In this document: one piece after another, positions 1 to 9,700 of the stretch
How the letters are laid out: the number at the start of each line of letters is the position of its first letter
Numbering within the stretch: position 1 is the first letter of the stretch
Origin: an uncultured Bacillota bacterium
GTDB taxonomy: Bacteria > Bacillota_I > Bacilli_A > RF39 > UBA660
NCBI GenBank assembly: GCA_947644695.1
Contig: CANSAJ010000006.1
Coordinates: 1-56,546 of the forward strand
Reading direction: 5' to 3'
Length of the DNA: 56,546 bases
Notes under the pieces: generated by a model
Databases searched by the model: none
What the model saw: the letters and a program-made list of their open reading frames with translations, nothing else
What the model was told of the DNA's origin: nothing
Program-made: the position numbers and the translations under genes

Positions 1-143
1 TTTCATATTTTTTTCTTTTATTTTCTTACTTAGATTAAAACTGTCCAGTTATCAGTTTCAATAGCTTAATATTTTATAATTTTTGTTTTTACTAGGATAC
101 TTGTTTCTCTTTAATTTATTCTAATATAGTTTTCACTATGAAC

Positions 144-284
144 TCACTTATATTCAAGAGAAATTTCTGGACGTACTCCGCCACCATTATTAGTACGACT
201 TGCAAAACCAGGAGCATCAGTACCACAGACAATAAGTACTGAGACCCAAACATTCGAACTATAATACCAATCAGACGGACTCAT
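144..284 (-). other. Variable cassette A1 (46-codon ORF)
   Basis: ORF from ATGAGTCCG to TGA. The core contains VCGTDAPGFASRTNNGG, followed by GVRPEISLEYK. The hairpin ATAGT-GAAA-ACTAT (minus strand) is at 126-139. There is no convincing Shine-Dalgarno site, so translation is unproven. Confidence 0.75.
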
Positions 285-445
285 TTATCAATATTAACCT
301 TATTATAATTATTAAAACAATAAATCATTAAAAACTTTCATTTCTTACTAACTCCTAATAATTTAACATTCCTAAATTTTTGCTTTATAGCTAGGATAAT
401 ACTTGTTTCTCTTTAATTTATTCTACTATAGTTTTCACTATGAAC

Positions 446-598
446 TTACCTACATTCAAGAGAAATTTCTGGACGTACTCCACCACCACCAGCAGTACCA
501 TAAACGTAATCGTGCCCTAAATAGCCAGTAAAACCAGTACCACTCGCAGTGAACATGAGTGATTTAGTCTTACTAGTATTCCAATAAGACGGACTCAT
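446..598 (-). other. Variable cassette A2 (50-codon ORF)
   Basis: ORF from ATGAGTCCG to TAA with core ending GHDYVYGTAGGG, then GVRPEISLECR. The same 5-bp GAAA hairpin as in A1 follows. Only about 24 bp separate it from the end of A3, so the normal spacer upstream of this cassette is absent. Confidence 0.75.
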
Positions 599-622
599 TA
601 GATATCAATATTACCCCTAAGT

Positions 623-805
623 TCATTCTACTATAGCTTCTACTATAAACTTACTTCTATTAAAAGAAATTACTGGACGTACTCCGTAACTATTACTGAC
701 ATAAAAGCTATACATGTAGCCAGGAGAGCCAGAACCACGCACATAAAACACTACTGATATCCACTCAGATACTTTACTCAACAAAGACCAGTCATACGGA
801 CTCAT
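623..805 (-). other. Variable cassette A3 (60-codon ORF)
   Basis: ORF from ATGAGTCCG whose core carries YVRGSGSPGYMYSFYVSNSY, then GVRPVISF. It reads through the hairpin region (633-646, stem ATAG/CTAT with a 6-nt loop) and ends SKFIVEAIVE. Cassette B5 ends with the closely similar GEFIVETIVE. This may be the ancestral tail that most cassettes lose through an earlier stop. Confidence 0.75.
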
Positions 806-965
806 TTATCAATATTAACCTATTATAATTATTAAAACAATAAATCATTAAAAACTTTCATTTCTTACTAACTCCTAATAATTTAACATTCCTAAATTTT
901 TGCTTTATAGCTAGGATAATACTTGTTTCTCTTTAATTTATTCTACTATAGTTTTCACTATGAAC

Positions 966-1124
966 TCACCTACATTCAAGAGAAATTACTGGACGTACTC
1001 CAACCTCAAGGTATGCAGCAGAGGAATCCAAGTCACCACAGACCACAGAGCCAAATGCAACACCAGAACCATACACCAAGAACACGTGCAAGTACCCACC
1101 AGATGCATAGTAATACGGACTCAT
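966..1124 (-). other. Variable cassette A4 (52-codon ORF)
   Basis: ORF from ATGAGTCCG to TGA. The core includes FLVYGSGVAFGSVVCG, then GVRPVISLECR. The hairpin ATAGT-GAAA-ACTAT lies at 948-961. Confidence 0.75.
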
Positions 1125-1289
1125 TAAATAATATTACCCTTTAAATTAAATAAACAATAATAAGACAATAACAAGTTTCTATTTAGATTATTCTTTTTTA
1201 AGTTAATAATTTTAATTTTCGTTTTAAAACTAGGATAACATTTGTTTTTATTAAATTCATTCTATTATATTAATACAATGAATTCACAT

Positions 1290-1454
1290 TTACCAAGAGA
1301 AATTACTGGACGTACTCCAACTTGGATTACTGAAAAAGCCATAATTTAATGAACCAGGATAACTAGAACCAGCTAGTATGAACACATTCGTATAAAAAAG
1401 ATCTTCCCCAGCACCCCATTCATCCAACTGTTTATAAAATCGATACGGACTCAT
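1290..1454 (-). other. Variable cassette A5, frameshifted
   Basis: Starts MSPYRFYKQLDEWG but reaches the conserved 3' block in the wrong frame, giving SWSTSSNFSW and a stop. Removing one T from the T5 run just upstream would restore GVRPVISL. The hairpin here has a different sequence, ATTGTA-TTAA-TATAAT (1264-1279, one G-T pair), so the fold is kept although the bases changed. It is either a damaged cassette or a sequencing slip. Confidence 0.7.
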
Positions 1455-1620
1455 TCAACTTTATCAATACCACCCTTATAATTAACAAAAGATATTAAGC
1501 TAATAAAAACTTTCCTTTATTATACTAATTCTCAATAACTTAATTATTCTTAAATTTTTGCTTTTAGCTAGGATAATATTTGTTTCTCTTTAGTTTATTC
1601 TACTATAGTTTCCTATGAAC

Positions 1621-1779
1621 TCACCTATATCCAAGAGAAATTTTTGGACGTACTCCGTACGTAGCATAGACACTGTTGTAATTCAAGTAGCCAGGAGAAT
1701 CAGAACCACGCACACGAAAAACATCTGACGATAATACACCTAATCGTGCGACAGATAAAGGAAAACCATACGGACTCAT
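1621..1779 (-). other. Variable cassette A6 (52-codon ORF)
   Basis: ORF from ATGAGTCCG to TGA. The core includes VFRVRGSDSPGYLNYNSV, then GVRPKISLGYR. Its hairpin (1605-1616, ATAG-GAAA-CTAT) is the short type seen in the second array, making it the array A member closest to array B. Confidence 0.75.
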
Positions 1780-1840
1780 TAATTAAATTCCAATTATCAA
1801 TACTACCCAAAAACATTATATAACAAAAAAGAACTCCACT

Positions 1841-1869
1841 AAAAAAAATGCCACGTAAATAGCATTTTT
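1841..1869 (-). terminator. Terminator after the thiI unit
   Basis: Inverted repeat AAAAATGC/GCATTTTT with a 10-nt loop, followed on the minus strand by more T residues. It separates the thiI transcription unit from cassette array A and could work in both directions. Confidence 0.65.
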
Positions 1870-1880
1870 ATGAGTAAAAA

Positions 1881-1985
1881 CTAATTAAACCTAACAGTCT
1901 TCTTAAAATTCTCCTTAAATTTGTCTTTAACTACTACCTCATACCCATAATCACTTTTTATTCTTAAAACTCCAGGATTTTTCAT
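1881..1985 (-). CDS. Small hypothetical protein, 34 aa
   Basis: A short ORF beginning MKNPGVLRIKSDYGYEVVV and ending TVRFN. It has a GGTGG Shine-Dalgarno-like sequence just upstream and sits between thiI and a terminator. It is lysine-rich, with no signal peptide or membrane segment. I do not recognise it. The good ribosome site and the position inside the transcription unit favour a real gene, but the length makes this uncertain. Confidence 0.35.
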   Translation of the reverse strand: MKNPGVLRIKSDYGYEVVVKDKFKENFKKTVRFN

Positions 1986-2029
1986 TCTTACCACCTACTA
2001 TTATTATAAAAAAAAAGAAAAAAATTATA

Positions 2030-3199
2030 CTATAAGTAATCATCTTTTTCATCTTTTTCTAAATCAACACTAAAAATATTATCTATTGCCTCATCAATCA
2101 AACTAAAATCAAACTTCTTTTCTTCACTATAAACATGCTCTATATTTGGATTAATAACTGGATGAGTAGGAACAAAAATAGTACAACAATCTTCATAAGG
2201 TAAAATGCTTATATCATAACTACCTATTTTTCTAGCTATATCCATAATCTCTAATTTATCAAAAGAAGCCAGTGGTCTAATAATCGGATAATTAGTAACA
2301 TCGTTTACTACTCTTATACTAGTTAAAGTCTGACTAGCAACTTGTCCTATACTCTCTCCATTTACAATAGCTAAGCTCTTATTTTTTTTAGCAAACTTTT
2401 CTGCAATTCTATACATCATTCTTCTCATAATAGTAATCATATACTGATTATCTAAATCTCTATAAATAGATTCTTGAATTTTAGTAAAAGGAACTACATA
2501 AAGCTTACCATCATTTCCATACTTCTTAAGAACAGATGCAAGCTCTACTACTTTTTTTCTAGCTTCCAAGCTAGTATGAGGTAAACTCTCAAAATATAAA
2601 AAATCAAGTTTAACCCCACGTTTCATAGTAAGATATCCAGCAACTACACTATCTATTCCACCACTAAGCATAAGAACCGCCTTACCCAAAGTACCTGTTG
2701 GATATCCTCCACTACCCTTTAAACCATTCTTATATAAATAAACTCCTTCTTTTCTAATCTCAATATTGAGATGAACTTCTGGACTATGTACATCAACTTT
2801 CAAATTAGAAACATTCTTAAGTAAATACCCACCAACAGTACGACTAACATCCATACTATTTATTTGATATGTTTTATCGCTTCTATTAGTTTCTACCTTA
2901 AAACTAACACCACTACAAATAAGATTTTTAGCCTTACTACATATAGAATCTATACTCTTATCTTCTATAAAACTAGCAATAGTAACTTCATGAATACCAA
3001 AAACTTTAGTTAAACGCAAAACACATTCATCTAAAACAGACTCATCTACTTTTACAAACATTCTAAAATAATCTTTTTCTATAATAGGATCAAACTCAAA
3101 TAATGCACTTTCTATATTTTTAACTAATGTATTTATAAAATAATTTCTATTATCTTTCTTAGTAGTTAACTCAGCATATTTTATCATTATCAATTTCAT
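2030..3199 (-). CDS. thiI: tRNA 4-thiouridine synthase ThiI
   Basis: ThiI adenylates U8 of tRNA and transfers sulfur to it; in many bacteria it also supplies sulfur for the thiamine thiazole. The N-terminal 165 residues fit the ferredoxin-like plus THUMP region. The PP-loop ATP site SGGIDS is at about residues 179-184, GESIGQVASQT at 281-291, and a DCC motif at 337-339. At 389 residues it has no C-terminal rhodanese domain, as in Bacillus-type ThiI. It starts 3 bp after the cysteine desulfurase stop, so sulfur donor and acceptor are probably co-transcribed and partners. The start MKLIMIKYAEL matches the family. Confidence 0.95.
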   Translation of the reverse strand: MKLIMIKYAELTTKKDNRNYFINTLVKNIESALFEFDPIIEKDYFRMFVKVDESVLDECVLRLTKVFGIHEVTIASFIEDKSIDSICSKAKNLICSGVSFKVETNRSDKTYQINSMDVSRTVGGYLLKNVSNLKVDVHSPEVHLNIEIRKEGVYLYKNGLKGSGGYPTGTLGKAVLMLSGGIDSVVAGYLTMKRGVKLDFLYFESLPHTSLEARKKVVELASVLKKYGNDGKLYVVPFTKIQESIYRDLDNQYMITIMRRMMYRIAEKFAKKNKSLAIVNGESIGQVASQTLTSIRVVNDVTNYPIIRPLASFDKLEIMDIARKIGSYDISILPYEDCCTIFVPTHPVINPNIEHVYSEEKKFDFSLIDEAIDNIFSVDLEKDEKDDYL

Positions 3200-3202
3200 A
3201 TC

Positions 3203-4327
3203 TTACCTCTTAAGTAATAAACTATCATAAGTTCTATAAAAAGCATCTATAAAACTATTAATTTCACTCTCACTAGTATAAGGACTAATACTAATTCTTA
3301 TACTAGTAGTATTTATATTTTTATCATCATATAAAGCTTTTAAAATTGTACTTGCTTCTAAACTAGAACAAGCTGTATTAGTACTTATAAAAATGTTCTC
3401 TTTCTCTAATGCTCTAACAAAAGTTTCACTCTTTATTTTAAGCAAACTTAAATTAAAAATATGAGGAACACAAGTATTATTAGAATTAACATGTATCTCT
3501 GCTTCCTTAAGACCATTCTCTAGCATATTTTTAAGCTTTTCCACTTTCTTAATATTAAACTCCATTGTTTCAGTAGCTATTCTAAGCGCTTTCGCAAAAC
3601 TAACTATTAAAGGTAAAGCTGGAGTACCACCGCGATAAGGACAATTATCTGTAAGTCCATATATTAAAGGTTCTATTTCCAAACTACTCCTTTTATATAA
3701 AACTCCAAGTCCTTTAGGTGCATAAATCTTATGAGAACTAAAAGAAGCCAAATCAACATCCTTTAAACTAAACTTACATTTTCCTAATGCCTGAGTCATA
3801 TCACTATGAAAAATTACTTTCTTATTCTTTTTATTTATAACTTGTCTAATAGTTTTAAGAGGAGCTTTATATCCAACCTCACTATTAACAGCTGCTATAC
3901 TAACTAAAATAGTATCTTCACGAATAAGCTTTTCAAGTTCTACTAAATTAACAGAACCATCTTTAAGTAATGGAACATAAGTAATTTCAAATCCTTTACT
4001 CTCTAAAAAATCCATAGTTTCTAAAACACTTTTATGTTCAAGCTTACTAGTAATTATATGCTTACCACGAGATTGATATTTAAAAGCAACACCTTTAATA
4101 GCTGTACTATTACTTTCACTAGCACCACTAGTATAGATAATCTCATTAAATTCACAACCTAAACAAGAAGCAACTTGCCTAGTAGCTTTAAGCATTAAAT
4201 CTTTAGACTTAACACCTAAATTATGAAGTGAATTTGCATTTCCTATAAAATCCCTTGTAACTTTTACATAAGAATCTAAAACCTCTTCTAAAACTGGTGT
4301 AGTCGCACTATAATCCAAATATATCAT
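3203..4327 (-). CDS. Cysteine desulfurase (NifS/IscS family)
   Basis: A PLP-dependent class V aminotransferase-fold enzyme that takes sulfur from cysteine as an enzyme-bound persulfide. The N-terminus IYLDYSATTP is typical. The PLP lysine is about residue 200 in SFSSHKIYAPKG, and the persulfide cysteine is about residue 320 in STNTACSS. Length (374) is usual. It lies 8 bp downstream of the RNase J-like gene and 3 bp upstream of thiI, which suggests a NifZ-like dedicated donor for tRNA thiolation rather than a general Fe-S desulfurase; no iscU/sufU is next to it. Confidence 0.92.
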   Translation of the reverse strand: MIYLDYSATTPVLEEVLDSYVKVTRDFIGNANSLHNLGVKSKDLMLKATRQVASCLGCEFNEIIYTSGASESNSTAIKGVAFKYQSRGKHIITSKLEHKSVLETMDFLESKGFEITYVPLLKDGSVNLVELEKLIREDTILVSIAAVNSEVGYKAPLKTIRQVINKKNKKVIFHSDMTQALGKCKFSLKDVDLASFSSHKIYAPKGLGVLYKRSSLEIEPLIYGLTDNCPYRGGTPALPLIVSFAKALRIATETMEFNIKKVEKLKNMLENGLKEAEIHVNSNNTCVPHIFNLSLLKIKSETFVRALEKENIFISTNTACSSLEASTILKALYDDKNINTTSIRISISPYTSESEINSFIDAFYRTYDSLLLKR

Positions 4328-4334
4328 AAGTCAC

Positions 4335-5984
4335 CTACATTTCTTGAATAACTGTTAAAATAACTGGTTTACTTTCAGTCTTTTTATATAGAAAAGATCC
4401 TACTTCCTCTCTAATATCTGTCCTTATTTTAGCATAATCAGCATATTTACCATTATGAGTATTATTCTTAATAATTTCCAAACTTTTACTCTTTATCTCT
4501 TCAATTACATCTAAATTATCTTTAACATATATAAAACCTCTAGTTAAAACCTCAGGACCATTCTTAATTCTTTTATTTCTCTTATCTACAGTTGCGCTTA
4601 TTAAAATAAGTCCATTATTTCCAAGCATTTCTCTATCTTTAAGCACTAACTCTCCAACATCATTACTACTTTTACCATCTATTAAAATATCATCAACATG
4701 AATTTTCTCATAACTCTCTTTTAATACACCATCAACAAATGGAACTACATCTCCATTTTCTTTTAAAATTACATTCTCATGACTCATTCCAACTTGTTCT
4801 GCAAGCTCTGCATTTTTAACTTGATAACGATACTCTCCTTTAATAGGCATATAATATTTAGGATTAAAAAGTTTAACCATAAGCATCAAATCTTGACTAG
4901 ACGCATGAAGTCTAACACTTTTATTTTTAGGTACTTCACTAATAGATGCCCCTGTTTGAGCTATATCATTTTTAAGTTTTACACTTGTAAGTTCAATCGC
5001 ATCATAACTAGGATCTGCAAAACAAATAGTATCTGTACTCTTTAAAGTAATATATTTATCATAACCATTTACTATTCTAGACAAATTATAATAAGGCATC
5101 TCTCTATCATTACTAACAAATATTACTGAATCATCATCTCTTAAATTAGATAAATCACCTATAACTTGCTTATCTATATCTAAATATCCTTCATTAATAG
5201 CCATATCAACTATAGAATGTAAATATTTACCCATAATAACAGCTTTTCTCTTTGTACCTTTTAATGCATCAAAAATATTTTGAATAGTTAATATATGTAA
5301 TGGTAATATACTAAAAATAATTCTTCCTTCACTCTTCTCAACTACATCTTTAAAATACTTATCTAATTTATGATTAGGACTCGTAAAACCTTGTTTCTCA
5401 GCAAATACACTTTCACTCATAAGAAGTAACACACCTTGCTTACCAATATATGCAAGTTTCCCTAAATCCATATCATAATGACCATGCATAGTTGAATCTA
5501 CAACAAAATCAGCCATATATACAATACTTCCATCATCAGTATTAACTGAATAACCAACACTCTCTGGTGCTGAATGCGTAACACTAAAAGGAAACACACT
5601 AAACTCTTTAAAATCAATTTTTTTATGTGGCTTAATAACATGTAAATTCTTTATACTAACATTTGCTTCATCACTTTCTATTTGAATAACTTTAGAAGCA
5701 TAATTAGTAGCGTATATATGAATATCTGGAATAGCTTTAACCAAATCATTAATAGACCCTATATTCTCATAATGAGCATGACTAATAAATAAACCTACTA
5801 TCTTTTCCTTATTTTGTATTAAATAAGAAAAATCAGGAATTATATAATCCACTCCATACATCTTATCTGTAGCATATTTAAGCCCAGAATCAAATAAAAG
5901 TATCCTATCATTTATACTCACCACATACAAATTCTTACCATTCTCATTTAGTCCACCAAGACTAAAAACATTTATCTTACTCAT
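4335..5984 (-). CDS. RNase J-like protein with degenerate active site
   Basis: A metallo-beta-lactamase/beta-CASP protein of the RNase J family, which processes and decays mRNA in Firmicutes. Family landmarks are GGLNENGKN near the N-terminus, DSGLKY, HSAPESVGYS, and near the C-terminus ILTRGFIYVKDN. The metal-binding motif normally written HGHEDH is HAHYEN here (residues 69-74). The usual VSGHAS region reads LHASSQD, and PVHGEYR reads PIKGEYR. Several ligand histidines are therefore missing. This resembles RNase J2-type paralogues that lack or have little activity and act with an active J1. The ribosome site AGGAGGAA precedes the ATG. Confidence 0.85.
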   Translation of the reverse strand: MSKINVFSLGGLNENGKNLYVVSINDRILLFDSGLKYATDKMYGVDYIIPDFSYLIQNKEKIVGLFISHAHYENIGSINDLVKAIPDIHIYATNYASKVIQIESDEANVSIKNLHVIKPHKKIDFKEFSVFPFSVTHSAPESVGYSVNTDDGSIVYMADFVVDSTMHGHYDMDLGKLAYIGKQGVLLLMSESVFAEKQGFTSPNHKLDKYFKDVVEKSEGRIIFSILPLHILTIQNIFDALKGTKRKAVIMGKYLHSIVDMAINEGYLDIDKQVIGDLSNLRDDDSVIFVSNDREMPYYNLSRIVNGYDKYITLKSTDTICFADPSYDAIELTSVKLKNDIAQTGASISEVPKNKSVRLHASSQDLMLMVKLFNPKYYMPIKGEYRYQVKNAELAEQVGMSHENVILKENGDVVPFVDGVLKESYEKIHVDDILIDGKSSNDVGELVLKDREMLGNNGLILISATVDKRNKRIKNGPEVLTRGFIYVKDNLDVIEEIKSKSLEIIKNNTHNGKYADYAKIRTDIREEVGSFLYKKTESKPVILTVIQEM

Positions 5985-6017
5985 AAATTCCTCCTAAAAG
6001 TTTCATTACTTAGTTTT

Positions 6018-6047
6018 ATTTTAACAAAATAAAGCACAATAAACCAA
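6018..6047 (-). promoter_or_regulatory. Putative promoter of the RNase J-desulfurase-thiI unit
   Basis: On the minus strand, TTGGTT and TAAAAT are separated by 18 bp, and the AGGAGG ribosome site of the RNase J-like gene follows about 25 bp later. The match is moderate, but it is the best candidate in the 178-bp gap. Confidence 0.4.
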
Positions 6048-6133
6048 TAATAGCCAATTATAACTTCATTAAATAATACTAGTTCTTAAGTAAGTATAAA
6101 TATACCACAAAAAAACAATTTAGTCAAACAATC

Positions 6134-6164
6134 AAAAAGCACCTTTTAACCTAAAAGATACTTT
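6134..6164 (-). terminator. Terminator overlapping the ProA-like ORF stop
   Basis: A 12-bp stem (AAAGCACCTTTT against AAAAGATACTTT, with G-T pairs on the minus strand) and a 5-nt loop. A T-rich tract follows on the minus strand. It ends the unit holding the 1206-residue gene and the ProA-like ORF. Confidence 0.55.
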
Positions 6165-6750
6165 AATTAGTTAATATTTCTTCATAAAAGCTATCTATAT
6201 TTAAACATTTGATCTCTTCATTTAAAATAACAAAATCAAAATTAGATTTAAAGTTTTCTACTTCACTATTATCTTCACATACATAAATACTAACCTGATT
6301 TCTAGATAATCCATATATTAAAAGAATATCCTTAATAAAATTAACAATTAAATTATTAACACCAAACATAAATCCATTATATACAAATAAAAGACTATTA
6401 TTAAATAAAATACCTTTTATAATAAGTTCTATTAAAACATAAGGATTTCCATCAAAAAGAATTAAAATATTTCCTACATTCTTAATTTGTTTTCTACTTC
6501 CATTTTCATCTATTACTTTATCAAAACAATAATTCATATCTACATTAAATATTTTAGTAATTTCTTCTTTCTGAATCAAAAAACCAGTATTGTTAGACAA
6601 ATCTATTTTATTAGCTTCTATAATTAAATCAAAATTATCTAATAATACATCTTGTAACATTTTAACAACGCTTTTAAACTGAACATTACTATTTTTAGAA
6701 ACTGAATTTGTTAAATTACTAACTATATTATTTAAACTATCTTGCTTCAT
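6163..6750 (-). CDS. Truncated ProA-like (aldehyde dehydrogenase) protein
   Basis: 195 residues resembling only the N-terminal part of gamma-glutamyl phosphate reductase (ProA). The opening helices lead to DLIIEANKIDL, close to the ProA segment that usually reads EANKKD. A segment around residue 110 (IKGILFNNSLLF) fits the nucleotide-binding region. The protein ends long before the catalytic cysteine, which is near residue 280 in ProA, so it cannot be an active dehydrogenase. There is no second fragment downstream, and the frame is intact. It may be a decayed gene or a small retained domain. It follows the 1206-residue gene by 9 bp, so they are co-transcribed. Confidence 0.55.
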   Translation of the reverse strand: MKQDSLNNIVSNLTNSVSKNSNVQFKSVVKMLQDVLLDNFDLIIEANKIDLSNNTGFLIQKEEITKIFNVDMNYCFDKVIDENGSRKQIKNVGNILILFDGNPYVLIELIIKGILFNNSLLFVYNGFMFGVNNLIVNFIKDILLIYGLSRNQVSIYVCEDNSEVENFKSNFDFVILNEEIKCLNIDSFYEEILTN

Positions 6751-6759
6751 TTATAATAC

Positions 6760-9700
6760 CTACCTTAATATTCTTTTATTTATATCTACGTAATCTTTAA
6801 CAATCATTACATTATTATACATCTCTTTCTTTATATCACTTAAATCATCATCTAGTTCTATATCTTTATCATTAGATATCTGCATAAAAGCCATATACAT
6901 TTTAGACATAATACTTAAAGATTTATCTTCATTCTCATTTAAATCAAATAACAAATCTAATATACATATAAGCTCATCACTTTCTTCATATATAATTACA
7001 AAACTAGAAGTTATTATCATCTTAAAATCTTCGCCATACTCATAATTAATAGTCAATAAAACATCTTTTTCTATAGTGAGTTCTTCATCAAATAAACTCT
7101 TAAATTTATGAATACTATGAACATGATTTTCTTTCACGCTTTCACTATCATATATAGGAAACTTATCAAAATAAATAAGTGGAGTATCTCCCTGATACAA
7201 AGTTTCTTGATGACTTCCTGCCAAAATATACTGTTCATATGAATCTAAATATAAATCATCATCCTCTAATAATGAACATTCAAATGGAATAGGACTAACT
7301 GCATTTTTATCTTTACTTGTTTCGTCTTCAATTACATCACTTATATCAGAGTTATCTAAACCAGTTGTAACTTCTCTTAAAACTACTCCTTCTAATTGTC
7401 TTTCACTAATTTTTCCTTTACTATATAATTCTTGATAACTTTCTCTATCTATTAAAATTAACTCTTCTGAAGCTTTCTTATACAAAGCTAGTATATCTTT
7501 TACAAATGTTTGTTTATCACTATTATTATCTAACTGCTTTTCTGGAATTTCAATATTATCAAAGCAAATAACATTTTGATTTCTCCAAACCCAACTCTGA
7601 GCTAGAATCTCACCATTTATATTTCTGACAACAAATATTCGACCATGCTCGGATACTACACTGTGAATCATAGAAGACTCAGCTAAATTACCAATTTCTT
7701 GACAACAAGTAGTCAAAGTACCAATAGAAACAGCCAAAGGATCATCAAGCCTTAATATTTCATAAGAATAATCTTTATAACTGCCTTCTATTCTAGGAAT
7801 ACTACTAAATACTCTTCTCTTTCCAGCATTATAAATAACTTGAAGTTTATCAAAATCAGCCTGAGTATATCCGGCTATAGAAGAAACCACAGCAAGTTCA
7901 TCATTACCAACCATTACTTCTTTATAACAATATGTTTTAACATAACCAAGTGCTAAACTATAAGTTAATCTTCTATTTCTATTAATAGCTTTTATTTCAT
8001 CAAATTCTTTTTGAATACTTGCTAAATAAGAATAATTTTCCTTATCTCCCAAAATCAAAGCTAAATTACTAACAAAAAATTCTCTAAAATCAGCATCATA
8101 CTTAACATCCATTCTACCTAATACTTTATGCACAAAGTCTAAAGTAAATAAAGGAAAAATATCATTATTTAAAATTAAATCTCTAACCTCTTTAGTTAAA
8201 TAAGGATCCACTTGTCTATTTAGTTTAAGTTGATAAAATCCTTTCTTATTTCTTTTATATATCTGAGGAATAAGAAACGTACTATAATCTAATTTAAATT
8301 TAATTCTTTCACTATCTAAAGAACTAATAAACTCATTATCAATTTCATAAGTAAATAAAAGATCAAATTCTTTTTCAGATATAACTTTAGGAAGTCCCAA
8401 AAACAATTCCTCTAATTGATTAATACCTCTTTTATCTCCATTAAATAATCCAAAACTATAAGAAATCTTAAATAATGCATCTTCTTGATCTATAGATTTA
8501 TCGCACTCACTAATCCTATAAATTCTAGCCCAGCTATTTTTATTTTCTAAAAATGAAGATATTTCATTTATATCAAATCCTAACATTATAGAAGAACAAG
8601 GAATAAACTTTTTACCAGTCATCGAATACCATAATTTCAATAATTTAATATTATCCTTCAACCTAAATACTTGAACTGAATAATCAGAAAGTACTTTCAC
8701 TCCTTCTTCTTTTCCAAATTCATTAAAGAAATTATCAAAAGATTCTCTAGATAAACCATAGTTAATAAGATTATACCAATCTTTTCCTTCTATATACTTT
8801 ACCCATTCTGGATGTTTAACTAAATCACTTGCCTCAAGTGTTCCATTATAAAATAATACTTGCAAATCTAAAGGAGCACTTTTATCTATAAAAAGTTCTT
8901 TATACTTCTCTCTAAAATCACCTTCTATAAAACTTAAATTAGGAAGTAAATGATCTTTTTTAAGTTTCAATAACATTTTAACAAAAACATCAAGAAATGT
9001 ATCATAATCTATAATATATTTTCTAACTTTAAGACAATCATACCCATTTAAATTGCGGCAATAATTAGCCAAATCTTGTATAATTTCTCCTATAGTAAAA
9101 ATATGTGTTTCAACTTCTAATCTTTTAAGATAATCAAGTTTAAATACTTCTAATAATGATCTAGACGCACAATCTTTTATATATGTTTTATAAGATATAT
9201 TCATAAGATTTTTATCAGATAAAATTGGAACATATTCTACTTCCAAATCTTCAAACATATTAATTGATTTTACAAAATCTAACTTGGAAATTTGCAAAGC
9301 AACTAAGATAACTTTCTTATTAAAATTTAAAAATTTATCTCCTTCAAATTCATCAAAAGAACAATATGCTATTCTTTTAAAAAGATTTCTATAAAAATAA
9401 TCAGAGTTTACTTTACTAAAAAAATTACTATATCTTAATATTAAGTCTTGAAGTTTCACTTCTAATTTATAAGAAATATAAGAAATATCTCTATAATCAA
9501 AAAAACAGCCTAAATCGAATTCCTTAAATTTATCTCCATATTCTATAACATCATTTATAGTTAATTTACCAGAATATAATCTATTCATTACCCTTTTAGG
9601 TACAACATCTTCTGGAGGAAACAACTCTTTATATCTACTTTTAAAGTTATTAGAACAAAAATCTAATACATTACTAATATTTTCACTCGCATCCTGAAAA

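Larger units (their letters stand above)
60..1779 (-). repeat. Variable-cassette array A (six cassettes)
   Basis: Six tandem cassettes (A1-A6) on the minus strand. ATG-to-ATG distances are 325, 330, 319, 207 and 314 bp reading from A6 down to A1. Each has the start ATGAGTCCG, a variable core, an invariant block reading GVRP, then a small GAAA-type hairpin and an AT-rich spacer. The A3/A2 spacing is short because the spacer between them is missing. Spacers differ more from each other than in the second array near 51-55 kb, so this array looks older. The array lies directly downstream of the thiI transcription unit. At the far edge (about 38-58) a weak hairpin AACTG/CAGTT is followed by TTTT on the minus strand; nothing else is recognised in bases 1-60. 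Confidence 0.85.
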
